Positions 25,136-33,786 of a DNA stretch of 64,000 bases are shown here, in pieces (within the stretch, counting starts at the first letter, position 1; every line of letters begins with the position of its first letter). Location: positions 372,001-436,000 of the forward strand of contig NZ_LXWK01000017.1 in the NCBI RefSeq assembly GCF_001669775.1. The letters run 5' to 3'. The notes under the pieces were generated by a model. It saw only the letters and a list, made by a program, of their open reading frames with translations. It made no database searches and was not told the DNA's origin. A program made the position numbers and the translations under genes. The stretch is from Rheinheimera sp. SA_1 (GTDB taxonomy: Bacteria; Pseudomonadota; Gammaproteobacteria; Enterobacterales; Alteromonadaceae).

Positions 25136-26457
25136 AGATCTTTATCCTCTTTGGCATCAAGCACAGCAACAGAGCGGTTGGATTTTTTCAGATAGGTTTG
25201 GGCGACGCGCTGTACATCGGCAGCCGTGACTTTCTGATAGTGTTTTGGTGCATCAAACAAGCGCTGGAAATTGCCAAAATACACCTCATAAGTGCCAATA
25301 GTGTCTGACTTGCCATTGATGGTTTCCATTGCCTGATAGAATTGCATCAAACGGAAATTTTTTGCCTTTTCAAGCTCTTGCGTCGTCACGCCATCTTTGG
25401 CCAGCTTGTTAATTTCAGCAACCAATGCTTGTTCGAGTTTCGCAGCTGTAACATCCGGGCTCGCCACTGCCATCAGATAAAACAGGTTGGGATCAAACGA
25501 CATCGGCAAATAACCAAACACTTCCAACGCGATTTGTTTGTCGACCAGATTTTTATACAGTCTGGAGCTGTTGCCTTCACTGAGAATGGAAACCATCAAA
25601 TCCAGCGCATAATAATCGGCATGCGAGGTTGCAGGCACATGGTGGCCTAACATCACATTGGGTGTGCTGACCGAGGCTTTTTGCACGTAAGTGCGACGCT
25701 CACCGGTTTGCACCGGCTCTGTCGTCCGCAGTTTTTCTGGTGCAGGCTGAGCTGGAATTGGCCCAAAATACTGTTCGGCCAGACGCTTCACTTCGGCAAA
25801 CTTCACCGCGCCCGATACCACCATCACCGCATTGTTCGGCGCATAATAAGTTTTGTGGTATTGCTTTAAATCGTCCAATGACCAGCCTTTGATATCCGAC
25901 TCATAGCCAATCACCGACCAGCGGTATGGGTGAGCCTGAAATGCAATGCCTTTAAGCTGTTCGTGCAAAGTGCGGAAATTCGAGTTCTCAAGCCCGGTGG
26001 TGCGCTCGGATGCGACGACCCCACGCTCGCTTTCGACCATTTTGGCATTGATGTCGAGGTTGGCGATGCGATCGGCTTCTAAATCAAAAATCGTTTCCAT
26101 GGCCGCCGTCGGGAACCAGTTGGTGTACACCGTCAAGTCTTCGCTGGTATAGGCGTTGTTGGCGCCACCGGAATTTTCCATGGTGCGGTCGAACATTTTC
26201 GGGCCATATTTTTTGGCACCGTTAAACATCATATGTTCAAAAAAATGTGAGATGCCGGTAATGCCAGGCCGCTCATTGCGCGAGCCGACTTTCCAGAATA
26301 AATAACTGTTGGCATTGGGAATTGACTCATCTTCCAGCACCAGAATTTTCATCCCGTTGTTCAGGGTAAAACTTTGGATCTGGCTACCATCTGTGGCTGC
26401 TGCCGGCTGACTGGCGACAGCCAGGCCAAGCATCAACGCCACCAGCGAATATTTCAT
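25132..26457 (-). CDS. M16 family zinc metallopeptidase
   Basis: This 441-residue periplasmic peptidase has a signal peptide ending VASQPAAATD. The inverted zinc motif HFFEH occurs in GISHFFEHMMFNGAKKYG, and the third-ligand glutamate region (ESERGVVASERT) lies about 75 residues later. The C-terminal M16 domain is present. It is first in a two-gene operon with a zinc-less homologue. The ATG has a GGAGCTCC-type ribosome-binding site. The substrate is unknown; the family cleaves small proteins and peptides inside a closed chamber. Confidence 0.93.
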   Translation of the reverse strand: MKYSLVALMLGLAVASQPAAATDGSQIQSFTLNNGMKILVLEDESIPNANSYLFWKVGSRNERPGITGISHFFEHMMFNGAKKYGPKMFDRTMENSGGANNAYTSEDLTVYTNWFPTAAMETIFDLEADRIANLDINAKMVESERGVVASERTTGLENSNFRTLHEQLKGIAFQAHPYRWSVIGYESDIKGWSLDDLKQYHKTYYAPNNAVMVVSGAVKFAEVKRLAEQYFGPIPAQPAPEKLRTTEPVQTGERRTYVQKASVSTPNVMLGHHVPATSHADYYALDLMVSILSEGNSSRLYKNLVDKQIALEVFGYLPMSFDPNLFYLMAVASPDVTAAKLEQALVAEINKLAKDGVTTQELEKAKNFRLMQFYQAMETINGKSDTIGTYEVYFGNFQRLFDAPKHYQKVTAADVQRVAQTYLKKSNRSVAVLDAKEDKDL

Positions 26458-26857
26458 CTGGAGCTCCTGTAATTAAAAATTTGTTTTTTCTAATGTAGTT
26501 GTTGTTCACAGCCTAAACCAACTTACAGCTTGCATGCCAGCCTGTTTGTTCATTTAGTTGTAACCGGAGGTTAACCCGCAATATGCAACTTCGGATACTT
26601 TCGCGGCAGGCTCCCTGCTTAGGTTATTGCGCAAAAACAGCAACTATGTAACTGACTTAGGTAAGTTTGTGCTGTCGCATTTGAAGACAAGTCACAAATT
26701 ATAAAAATTATTTTAGTATTTTTTCTCAACAATTCATACAGTTAAAAAATACATCAGCTGGCTAAGTCAATATTCCCGAAAATCTGTCTGGACAGACCGA
26801 CAATACTGATTAATTTTTAATCACCATTATTTAACACCATAGTCACAAGGAACAGTG
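26458..26857. other. Divergent intergenic region
   Basis: These 400 nt lie between the M16 operon and the plus-strand membrane protein gene and are A+T-rich from 26690 onward. A short inverted repeat TCTGTC-TG-GACAGA occurs at 26783-26796. No gene, RNA or recognised regulator site could be supported. Confidence 0.5.
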
Positions 26858-27397
26858 ATGAATCGTAACTCTGTCATTTTATTTATTGCGCAGTTTATCG
26901 TGTTGGTGATCCTGATTTGTTTTGTCGCTAACTTACCCGCCGTCGAGCAATTTAACTTAAACCAATGCAAGCAGTTACAGGAAGATCTGGAGAAAAATCG
27001 CAACTTGCAGCGTAAAGGCTACCGTTTACGGGATGCCGAAAAAATCAAAGACACTGAGCAGCGACTGCAAAAACAACTGTTTTACCACTGTGAAAAACCT
27101 ATTGTCACTCAAACAAAAGCCACAGTGCGCCGGCTATTACCCACCTCACGCCATCCGTCATTTGAATCAGACCGCAGTATGGCTGGCGACTTCTATGCTT
27201 CAACCATCGAAGTCAAAGCTCCTTATCAGGGCAAACAACTCTCGGCCTGGCTTGGCTATTATCAGGAACCGCGCTTTTGTTATGGTGTGCGCACCACCAG
27301 CGTCATCGTTGAATGTGCCACCCGTCGTCAGCAAGCAATGCAGCAATTCGAACAGGATTGGCAACAACATCCGGCCAACTTGTCCGACCAGCGTTAG
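26858..27397 (+). CDS. Hypothetical single-pass membrane protein
   Basis: I do not recognise this 179-residue protein. It has one N-terminal hydrophobic helix (VILFIAQFIVLVILICFVA), then a basic, helical, lysine/arginine-rich periplasmic-looking part, four cysteines (in NLNQCKQ, YHCEK, RFCYG and VECAT) and a glutamine-rich tail. AAGGA lies upstream; a GTG immediately before the ATG is also possible. It is 49 nt upstream of the DUF4442 gene in the same direction. Confidence 0.6.
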   Translation: MNRNSVILFIAQFIVLVILICFVANLPAVEQFNLNQCKQLQEDLEKNRNLQRKGYRLRDAEKIKDTEQRLQKQLFYHCEKPIVTQTKATVRRLLPTSRHPSFESDRSMAGDFYASTIEVKAPYQGKQLSAWLGYYQEPRFCYGVRTTSVIVECATRRQQAMQQFEQDWQQHPANLSDQR

Positions 27398-27446
27398 CAG
27401 TGGTAAGCTCGCGGTACTTTAGGCGCGCACAATTGCAGGCACATTA

Positions 27447-27929
27447 ATGAAATCGAATTTAAAACAAGCAAACAGAGAGCTGTGGTGGTTCGGCTGGCGT
27501 TATATCCCACTGATTGGTTTTTGCTCACCGACCATTCGCGAGATGACGGCATCAACTTTAGCCGTCAGCATGCCGCATGGCTGGCGTACCAAAAATCATC
27601 TGGGCAGCATTTATTTTGGTGCTTTGGCCATTGGCGCCGATTTAGCCGGGGCATTTTTGGTATTCAGTAAAGCCAAAGCCCGTGGCGTCAACGCTAATTT
27701 CGCGTTTAAAGATGTGCAAGGTCAATTTTTAAAACGACCGGAAGCTGAAGTCTGGTTTCGCAGCAATGACGGTGCTTTGATTGACGAAATGCTGGACGAA
27801 TCCTTGGCCACCGGCCAGCGCATTAACAAAACCGTCTCGGTGACCATTACTTGTCCTTCGTTGCACGGCGATGAACCAATGGCAATATTTCAACTGACGC
27901 TGTCAATTAAAGCTACGGCCAAACGCTGA
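27447..27929 (+). CDS. DUF4442 hotdog-fold thioesterase-like protein
   Basis: The 160-residue protein fits the DUF4442/YiiD-like hotdog family: an N-terminal helix, then KNHLGSIYFGALAIGADLAGA, which corresponds to the hotdog central helix with its upstream H-x-G element, and a closing beta segment VSVTITCPSLHGDEPMAIFQLTL. Such proteins are presumed acyl-CoA thioesterases, with no known substrate here. It precedes gmk by 157 nt. Confidence 0.72.
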   Translation: MKSNLKQANRELWWFGWRYIPLIGFCSPTIREMTASTLAVSMPHGWRTKNHLGSIYFGALAIGADLAGAFLVFSKAKARGVNANFAFKDVQGQFLKRPEAEVWFRSNDGALIDEMLDESLATGQRINKTVSVTITCPSLHGDEPMAIFQLTLSIKATAKR

Positions 27930-28086
27930 ACTGTCACAGCAGCTAATTTGACGAAAGTATTGGCTCGCTTGGCAACCGCGGCTTGTGAACAGGCTCCGGG
28001 CATAAGCAGCAGTGCGATCGTTAAAAGTTTGCAGCAAGCAATCACAGCACGTAAAATCCAGCCTTTGTGTTTATGCAGGTCTTGCT

Positions 28087-28710
28087 ATGCAACATTTACC
28101 AGGTAATTTATTTATCTTGTCCGCACCAAGCGGCGCTGGCAAATCCAGCCTTATTCATGCGTTGCTGGGCCAGCATCAGGATATGCAACTGAATGTCTCA
28201 CACACCACCCGCGCGCCAAGGCCTGGCGAAGTGAATGGTGTGCATTATCACTTTGTCAGTGTCGATGAATTTAAAGCATTGATTACCGAGAACAACTTTT
28301 TAGAGTGGGCCGAAGTGTTTGGCAATTACTACGGCACATCCCGCACCGCCATTGAACATGAACTGGCACAAGGCCGCGACGTCTTTTTAGATATCGACTG
28401 GCAAGGCGCGCGGCAAATTAAAGCGCAAGTCCCGTCAGTACTCAGCATTTTTATTCTGCCGCCAAGTGTGGTTGAACTGGAAAAACGGCTGAATCAGCGT
28501 GGCCAGGATAGCCAGGAAGTAATCGCCAAACGCATGCAACAAGCGCAAAGCGAAATCAGCCATGTCACTGAATATGATTATGTTTTGGTAAATGATGATT
28601 TCCAGCTGTGTTTACAGCAATTACAACATGTCGTACTTGGTCAGCGGTTGACGCTGCAAAAACAGCAACAACACCAGCAGGCATTGCTGACTGAGTTGTT
28701 GGCGAATTAA
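28087..28710 (+). CDS. gmk: Guanylate kinase
   Basis: Gmk converts GMP and ATP to GDP and ADP, feeding GTP and (p)ppGpp pools. The 207-residue protein has the P-loop [11 protein letters not shown] and the GMP-binding [18 protein letters not shown]. The ATG at 28087 gives the E. coli length; the open frame upstream is not conserved. It begins the conserved gmk-rpoZ-spoT cluster, linking guanine nucleotide supply with the stringent response. Confidence 0.97.
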   Translation: MQHLPGNLFILSAPSGAGKSSLIHALLGQHQDMQLNVSHTTRAPRPGEVNGVHYHFVSVDEFKALITENNFLEWAEVFGNYYGTSRTAIEHELAQGRDVFLDIDWQGARQIKAQVPSVLSIFILPPSVVELEKRLNQRGQDSQEVIAKRMQQAQSEISHVTEYDYVLVNDDFQLCLQQLQHVVLGQRLTLQKQQQHQQALLTELLAN

Positions 28711-28764
28711 CCGAAATAGCGTAGACTAGTCGGTCTTGTCAGAATTTGAATACCGGAGTGGTAA

Positions 28765-29040
28765 ATGGCTCGCGTAACAGTTGAAGATGCAGTAAATAAA
28801 ATTGGTAACCGTTTTGATCTGATCCTGGTCGCAGCACGCCGTGCACGCCAACTGTCAGTAGAAGGCAAAGAGCCAATGGTTGATGTTGAGAACGATAAAT
28901 CAACAGTTGTGGCACTGCGGGAAATCGAAAAAGGTTTTATCACCGCTAATATCCTGGACCAGCAAGAACGTCGCGACCAGCTGCAACAGGAAGCTTCTGA
29001 AATGGCCGCTGTAGCCGCCATCATCGGCACCGAGCAGTAA
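28765..29040 (+). CDS. rpoZ: RNA polymerase omega subunit
   Basis: The 91-residue protein starts [20 protein letters not shown] and has [16 protein letters not shown], both diagnostic for omega. Omega helps assemble the beta' subunit and forms part of a ppGpp-binding site. It lies 54 nt after gmk and upstream of spoT, the standard gammaproteobacterial order. Confidence 0.98.
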   Translation: MARVTVEDAVNKIGNRFDLILVAARRARQLSVEGKEPMVDVENDKSTVVALREIEKGFITANILDQQERRDQLQQEASEMAAVAAIIGTEQ

Positions 29041-29233
29041 TCCAATATTTCGGGCAGCTGCCAGCTTCTGGTATCCATCTGAAGCTCAGCTGCTTAAATC
29101 ATCTTTAATTAAGTTCTACTACCTCAATTATTTCAGCCAACAGCTGTACACCGTTGGCAAGCAAGCAAAATCCACGTATATTTTAGGCAGATAGCGGGCG
29201 TCAGTGTGACTTCCCGATATGGAGCTTATTGCA

Positions 29234-31348
29234 GTGTATTTATTTGAAGGTCTGAAACAACAGATCAGTGTGTATTTGCCGGCCGAGCAGGTTGCCATGG
29301 TGCAACAGGCGTATTTGCTGGCAAGGGATGCACATGCCCCGCAAACCCGCTCCAGTGGTGAACCTTATATTACCCATCCGGTCGCCGTGACCAGCATCCT
29401 TGCAGAAATGCGGATGGACCATGAAACCCTGATGGCCGCGTTGTTACACGATGTGATTGAAGACACCGAATACAGTAAAGAAGATCTGGAGCAGCGTTTT
29501 GGCGGCACTGTGGCCGAACTGGTACAAGGCGTATCCAAACTCGATAAAGTAAAGTTCAAAGATATCAAAGAGTTTGAAGTCACCAACCTGCAGAAAATGT
29601 TTATGGCGATGACGCAGGACATCCGGGTCATTCTGATTAAACTGGCTGATCGCACCCATAACATGCGTACCATCGGCGCCTTAAAGCCGGAAAAACGCCG
29701 CCGTATCGCCAAAGAAACCCTCGAGCTCTATGCGCCTATCGCCAACCGGCTCGGTATTCACAACATCAAAAACGAACTGGAAGACTGGGGTTTTCGCGCT
29801 TTATATCCGATGCGCTACCGGGCTTTAGAAACTGCGGTGAAACAAGCCCGTGGTAACCGTCGTGAAGTGATTGAAAAAATTCAGAGTGAAATTGAAGCGC
29901 GGATTGGCCATGCCGGTATTAAGGCCGAAGTGTCGGGCCGCGAAAAACATCTGTACAGCATCTATCGCAAGATGAAAAGCAAAGAGCTGATGTTTAACGA
30001 TGTGATGGATATTTATGGTTTTCGGGTGCTGGTCGACAGCGTCGATAGCTGTTATCGCATTTTAGGTGTGGTACATAACCTGTATAAACCGATTGAAATC
30101 CGCTTTAAAGATTACATCGCCATTCCCAAGCAAAACGGTTATCAGTCACTGCACACCTCATTAATTGGTCCACATGGTATTCCGGTCGAAATTCAGATGC
30201 GTACCCGCGAAATGGACGAGATGGCCGACAACGGCATCGCCGCACACTGGAAATATAAAAAGCCCGGTGAACAAGGCGACACCACAGCGCAAATCCGCGC
30301 CAGACGCTGGATGCAAAGCTTGCTGGAAATACAGCAAAGCGCCGGCAATACCTACGAATTTGTCGAGAACGTAAAATCCGAGCTGTATCCGGATGAGCTG
30401 TATGTGTTTACGCCCAAAGGCAAAATTGTTGAATTGCCGATTGGCGCCACAGCAGTCGATTTCGCTTACGCCGTGCATACCGACATCGGCAACAAATGTG
30501 TTGGCGCGCGGGTCGACCGCAAACCTTATCCATTAAGCAAACCACTGGAAACCGGTCAGACGGTGGAAGTTATTACCAGCACCGGCGGTAAACCAAATGC
30601 CAACTGGCTGAACTATGTCGTCACCAGCCGCGCTATTATGGGTATTCGTAACTTCCTGAAAAAGCAGGAACAAAGCGAAGCCATTGCGCTGGGTAAACGG
30701 CTGCTGACCTCTGCCCTTGGCGAAGTACCCTTTGAATCTATTGCTCCGGATCGGGTGGAGCAAGTGCTGCAAAACAGCAAACAAAAAACCCTCGACGAGC
30801 TTTTTATCGATATCGGTCTTGGCAATCAGTTACCGATTGCCGTTGCGCGGCGGATGCTCGGTGAGTTTGATGAAAACAGCAGTACTGACGAAGTGCTGCC
30901 AGCCAAACCAAAAGCATTTATTGTCGGCTCAGAGGGTATGCTGACCACATTTGCCAAATGTTGCCGGCCTATTCCGGGTGATGCCATTGCCGCCAGCGCT
31001 TCGCCGGGCAAAGGTCTGAATATTCACCGTTCGGAATGTCGTAATATCCGCGGCTGGGAAAAAGAGCCGGGTAAATACTTCCCGGTCCGCTGGGATAAAA
31101 CCGGCGACAAACAGTTTTTATGTGATATCCGGGTGTTTATTGTCAACAAACAAGGCATGCTGGCAAAACTCACCACCGTGATTGCTGGCTTGGATTCCAA
31201 TATTCAGGATCTGGCAACGGACGACCGCGATACCGGCGATTATGTGATTAAAATCACCTTGTCGGTACGGGACCGGATCCATCTTGCTAACGTCATGCGC
31301 AAAATCCGGGTCACGCCGGATGTGCTGAAAGTCTATCGAAGGAAGTAA
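29234..31348 (+). CDS. spoT: Bifunctional (p)ppGpp synthetase/hydrolase
   Basis: SpoT degrades and makes the alarmone (p)ppGpp. By comparison with E. coli SpoT (MYLFESLN...), translation should start at the GTG at 29234 (VYLFEGLKQQ), with GGAG 9 nt upstream, giving 704 residues. Domains in order are the HD hydrolase (LLHDVIEDT), the synthetase (YRKMKSKE...FRVLVDSVDSCYRILGVVH, KDYIAIPKQNGYQSLHT), TGS (ELYVFTPKGKIVELPIGATA), a helical/CC region (TFAKCCRPIPGD) and a C-terminal ACT domain. The HD residues are intact, supporting hydrolase activity. Confidence 0.96.
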   Translation: MYLFEGLKQQISVYLPAEQVAMVQQAYLLARDAHAPQTRSSGEPYITHPVAVTSILAEMRMDHETLMAALLHDVIEDTEYSKEDLEQRFGGTVAELVQGVSKLDKVKFKDIKEFEVTNLQKMFMAMTQDIRVILIKLADRTHNMRTIGALKPEKRRRIAKETLELYAPIANRLGIHNIKNELEDWGFRALYPMRYRALETAVKQARGNRREVIEKIQSEIEARIGHAGIKAEVSGREKHLYSIYRKMKSKELMFNDVMDIYGFRVLVDSVDSCYRILGVVHNLYKPIEIRFKDYIAIPKQNGYQSLHTSLIGPHGIPVEIQMRTREMDEMADNGIAAHWKYKKPGEQGDTTAQIRARRWMQSLLEIQQSAGNTYEFVENVKSELYPDELYVFTPKGKIVELPIGATAVDFAYAVHTDIGNKCVGARVDRKPYPLSKPLETGQTVEVITSTGGKPNANWLNYVVTSRAIMGIRNFLKKQEQSEAIALGKRLLTSALGEVPFESIAPDRVEQVLQNSKQKTLDELFIDIGLGNQLPIAVARRMLGEFDENSSTDEVLPAKPKAFIVGSEGMLTTFAKCCRPIPGDAIAASASPGKGLNIHRSECRNIRGWEKEPGKYFPVRWDKTGDKQFLCDIRVFIVNKQGMLAKLTTVIAGLDSNIQDLATDDRDTGDYVIKITLSVRDRIHLANVMRKIRVTPDVLKVYRRK

Positions 31349-31354
31349 TAGTCT

Positions 31355-31747
31355 ATGTCTAAAGTTATTATCAGTACTGAAAAAGCTCCAGCCGCCATCG
31401 GCACTTATAGCCAGGCGGTTAAAATTGGCACCACGGTGTATTTATCCGGCCAGATCCCACTGGTGCCCGCGACCATGCAGTTGATTTCAGAAGATTTTGC
31501 TGAGCAAGCAGAGCAAGTGTTTCAAAATTTAACCGCCGTTTGCCAGGCTGCTGGTGGCAGCATCAATGACATGGTGAAAGTGAATATTTTCCTGACCGAT
31601 TTATCCAAATTCGCTACCGTGAATGAGATTATGGCTCGCCATTTCAGCGCGCCGTACCCGGCGAGAGCAGCCGTTCAGGTCAGTGCTTTGCCACGCGCAT
31701 CACAAATTGAAATTGATGGCGTGATGGAAGTTCCGTCAACTAACTAA
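31355..31747 (+). CDS. ridA: RidA family enamine/imine deaminase
   Basis: RidA removes reactive 2-aminoacrylate and similar enamines formed by PLP enzymes. The 130-residue protein has the family pattern: [25 protein letters not shown], the substrate-carboxylate Arg in [14 protein letters not shown], and the closing EIDGVMEVP. It starts 6 nt after spoT, a common arrangement in gammaproteobacteria. Confidence 0.95.
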   Translation: MSKVIISTEKAPAAIGTYSQAVKIGTTVYLSGQIPLVPATMQLISEDFAEQAEQVFQNLTAVCQAAGGSINDMVKVNIFLTDLSKFATVNEIMARHFSAPYPARAAVQVSALPRASQIEIDGVMEVPSTN

Positions 31748-31813
31748 AGGTCCGGCAGCTGGATCCGACTGGAGCTCCCACTGAAATTAGCCAAACCTGA
31801 GATTGCAACCAGC

Positions 31814-32644
31814 ATGAAGTCCGTGTTCATTCAGCGCGGCTGGTGGTTGCTGATACTTTTTCTCGCCGGATTTACAGTACAAGCTGAGGTTCCGAAGCCA
31901 CAACTTCGCTGGTGTCTCGATCATTTCCCACGTTTTCATGAATTTCATGGCCGGAATAAGCCCGTCGGCCCTTCGGTCGCGGTGATGGAGGAACTGGCAA
32001 AACGCGCTGGTTTTACCCTTGAATACAGCGCCCGCACCCCGCTCGCCCGCTGTTTTCGGCAGATTGGTCTTGGCGAAAGTGATCTGATGATCAATCTGAA
32101 CTTAACGCCTGAACGGGCCGACATGATGTATATGTTTCCGTATAACGAAACCATTCCGGAAACTTTGTATTTACGCGGTGACGATTCGCGTTTTATCGAT
32201 CAGCTCAGTCAATTGACGCCGCTAATCCTGGTAACAGTCCGTAACTACAGCTACAACCCGACATTGATGGCATTGATGAAGGATCAAACCCAGCACCATA
32301 TTGAAGTCGACAGTATTTCTGCCGGTTTTGAATTGCTACACAAAGGCCGGGTAGATGGCCTGATAGTGCCGACGCAAAGCTCATTAGAAGTGATCCGCAA
32401 CCAGCCCAAACTGCATTACCAATTTCGAAGAGCCGACTTAACCTTTAAGTTTGCGGCCAAAAGATATATCAACATTGGTCTGTCGAAAAAAAGTAAACAT
32501 ATGTATCTGAAAGAAAAAATTGAGAAAACTGTCGCTCAGATGGTCAGCGACGGCACTGTGCAGCGGTTATACGGCGTACACCAGCATTTGCAGGAGCCGA
32601 CCTATCTGCTGACCGAGCCAACCAGACGGCGACCGCCAAATTAA
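31814..32644 (+). CDS. Periplasmic solute-binding-like protein (SBP_bac_3 type), copy 1
   Basis: The 276-residue exported protein has a signal peptide ending FTVQAEV and a type-3 (amino-acid) binding-protein fold pattern: LRWCLDHFPRFHEF, VAVMEELAKRAGFTLEY, CFRQIGLGESDLMINLNLTPERADMMYMF. No permease or ATPase is adjacent, so it may be a sensor or stand-alone binding protein, as is common in Alteromonadales. It shares the W-C-L-D-x-F-P opening and overall layout with the next gene, implying tandem duplication. The ligand is unknown. Confidence 0.78.
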   Translation: MKSVFIQRGWWLLILFLAGFTVQAEVPKPQLRWCLDHFPRFHEFHGRNKPVGPSVAVMEELAKRAGFTLEYSARTPLARCFRQIGLGESDLMINLNLTPERADMMYMFPYNETIPETLYLRGDDSRFIDQLSQLTPLILVTVRNYSYNPTLMALMKDQTQHHIEVDSISAGFELLHKGRVDGLIVPTQSSLEVIRNQPKLHYQFRRADLTFKFAAKRYINIGLSKKSKHMYLKEKIEKTVAQMVSDGTVQRLYGVHQHLQEPTYLLTEPTRRRPPN

Positions 32645-32821
32645 CATCGCTGACATTGGCGTCATCAGATCCATCAAGCCAGTGAAGCACAGCACAACTT
32701 TTATCCAACGCTACTGGCATTCGGGTATTCCGGCTTGTATGCTCATTTTAAACAACATGCCGAGTGGCGACTCAGAGCCAGCACAACGCTCTTGAAATGT
32801 CCTCAATATAGCGGCGGCACC

Positions 32822-33586
32822 ATGCGAACACTTCTTCGGCCATTTGCGATTTATCTAGTTGTACAACTCTGCCTCACCTGCAGTATTGTCATCGGTCACG
32901 CCAATGCCGCAGCGCCTGAGTTGGAATGGTGTCTTGATGATTTCCCGCCCCGTCACTCCTACCTGCCAGGCCAACAACCCAGCGGGCCGATGGTCGACAT
33001 GATGCAGAAACTCGCCAGGCAAAGTGGTTTTACGCTCAAATTCAGTCCGCCCACCCCAACCGCCCGTTGCTTATTATTGATGCAACAAGGCAAAACTGAC
33101 TTAATGGCCGGGTTAATGTGGAGCGAACAACGCGAGCAATATATGCTGCTGCTGCCGTTTGACGAGGCCAAATCTGAGACTTTATTTGTCCACAAAGACC
33201 AGCAGATTGCCGACGAAAACATGCTGCAAAACCTGCAAGTGGCGCTGGTGAAAAGCCGCAGCTATAGCAAAGGCTTGATCACCCTGCTCGAACAACAGCA
33301 GGTCAAAATGCGCAGAGTCGACGATCTGGAGCAAGCCATGGCGATGCTGCATTTTAAGCAGGTTGACGCTGTAGCCGGGCCACTCCACATGACGGAACGG
33401 TTGCTATCACGCAACCCCAGATTAAAACACAGTATTGTGGTGAACGCCTGGCAACCGCCGAGTCGGCGTGAATTACAAAACCATCTGGCGTTATCCAGAA
33501 TGAGCCCCAATTTCCAACTTCACCTGCAAATTAGTCAGCAGCTGGAAAAGCTGGTGATAGCAAAAGAAACGCATTTTTATGAATAG
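32822..33586 (+). CDS. Periplasmic solute-binding-like protein (SBP_bac_3 type), copy 2
   Basis: From ATG 32822 the protein is 254 residues with a signal peptide ending GHANAAAP. It parallels copy 1 along its length: LEWCLDDFPPRHSY, VDMMQKLARQSGFTLKF, ARCLLLMQQGKTDLMAGLMWSEQREQYM. Identity looks moderate, so the duplication is not recent or is under divergent selection. Upstream in-frame sequence to 32735 lacks signal-peptide features and is excluded. No transporter genes are linked. Confidence 0.75.
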   Translation: MRTLLRPFAIYLVVQLCLTCSIVIGHANAAAPELEWCLDDFPPRHSYLPGQQPSGPMVDMMQKLARQSGFTLKFSPPTPTARCLLLMQQGKTDLMAGLMWSEQREQYMLLLPFDEAKSETLFVHKDQQIADENMLQNLQVALVKSRSYSKGLITLLEQQQVKMRRVDDLEQAMAMLHFKQVDAVAGPLHMTERLLSRNPRLKHSIVVNAWQPPSRRELQNHLALSRMSPNFQLHLQISQQLEKLVIAKETHFYE

Positions 33587-33606
33587 CACTGACATTCAGT
33601 TAAAGC

Positions 33607-33723
33607 TATACCCAAAATCATTGAAGATTCGGGTAGGCGACGAGGGAGAACGACTGGGTCGGACTGACGCTTCAGCGATCGAGCGAAGACAACAACCCCG
33701 AATCTTCAAGGATGACGGGTATA
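33607..33723. repeat. 117-bp intergenic element with terminal inverted repeats
   Basis: The element starts TATACCCAAAATCATTGAAG and ends AATCTTCAAGGATGACGGGT followed by ATA. The right end reversed reads TATACCCGTCATCCTTGAAG, so about 27 bp at each end are imperfect inverted repeats. The centre includes GGGTCGGACT, also found in the copy at 1436-1560. It lies between the solute-binding protein gene and recG. It looks like a MITE-like or REP-like repeat family. Confidence 0.78.
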
Positions 33724-33786
33724 AACTGACCTTTTTACGTTAATCCGTTATGATAGCCGGAGCTTTTCCACCGCAGGACGCTGATT

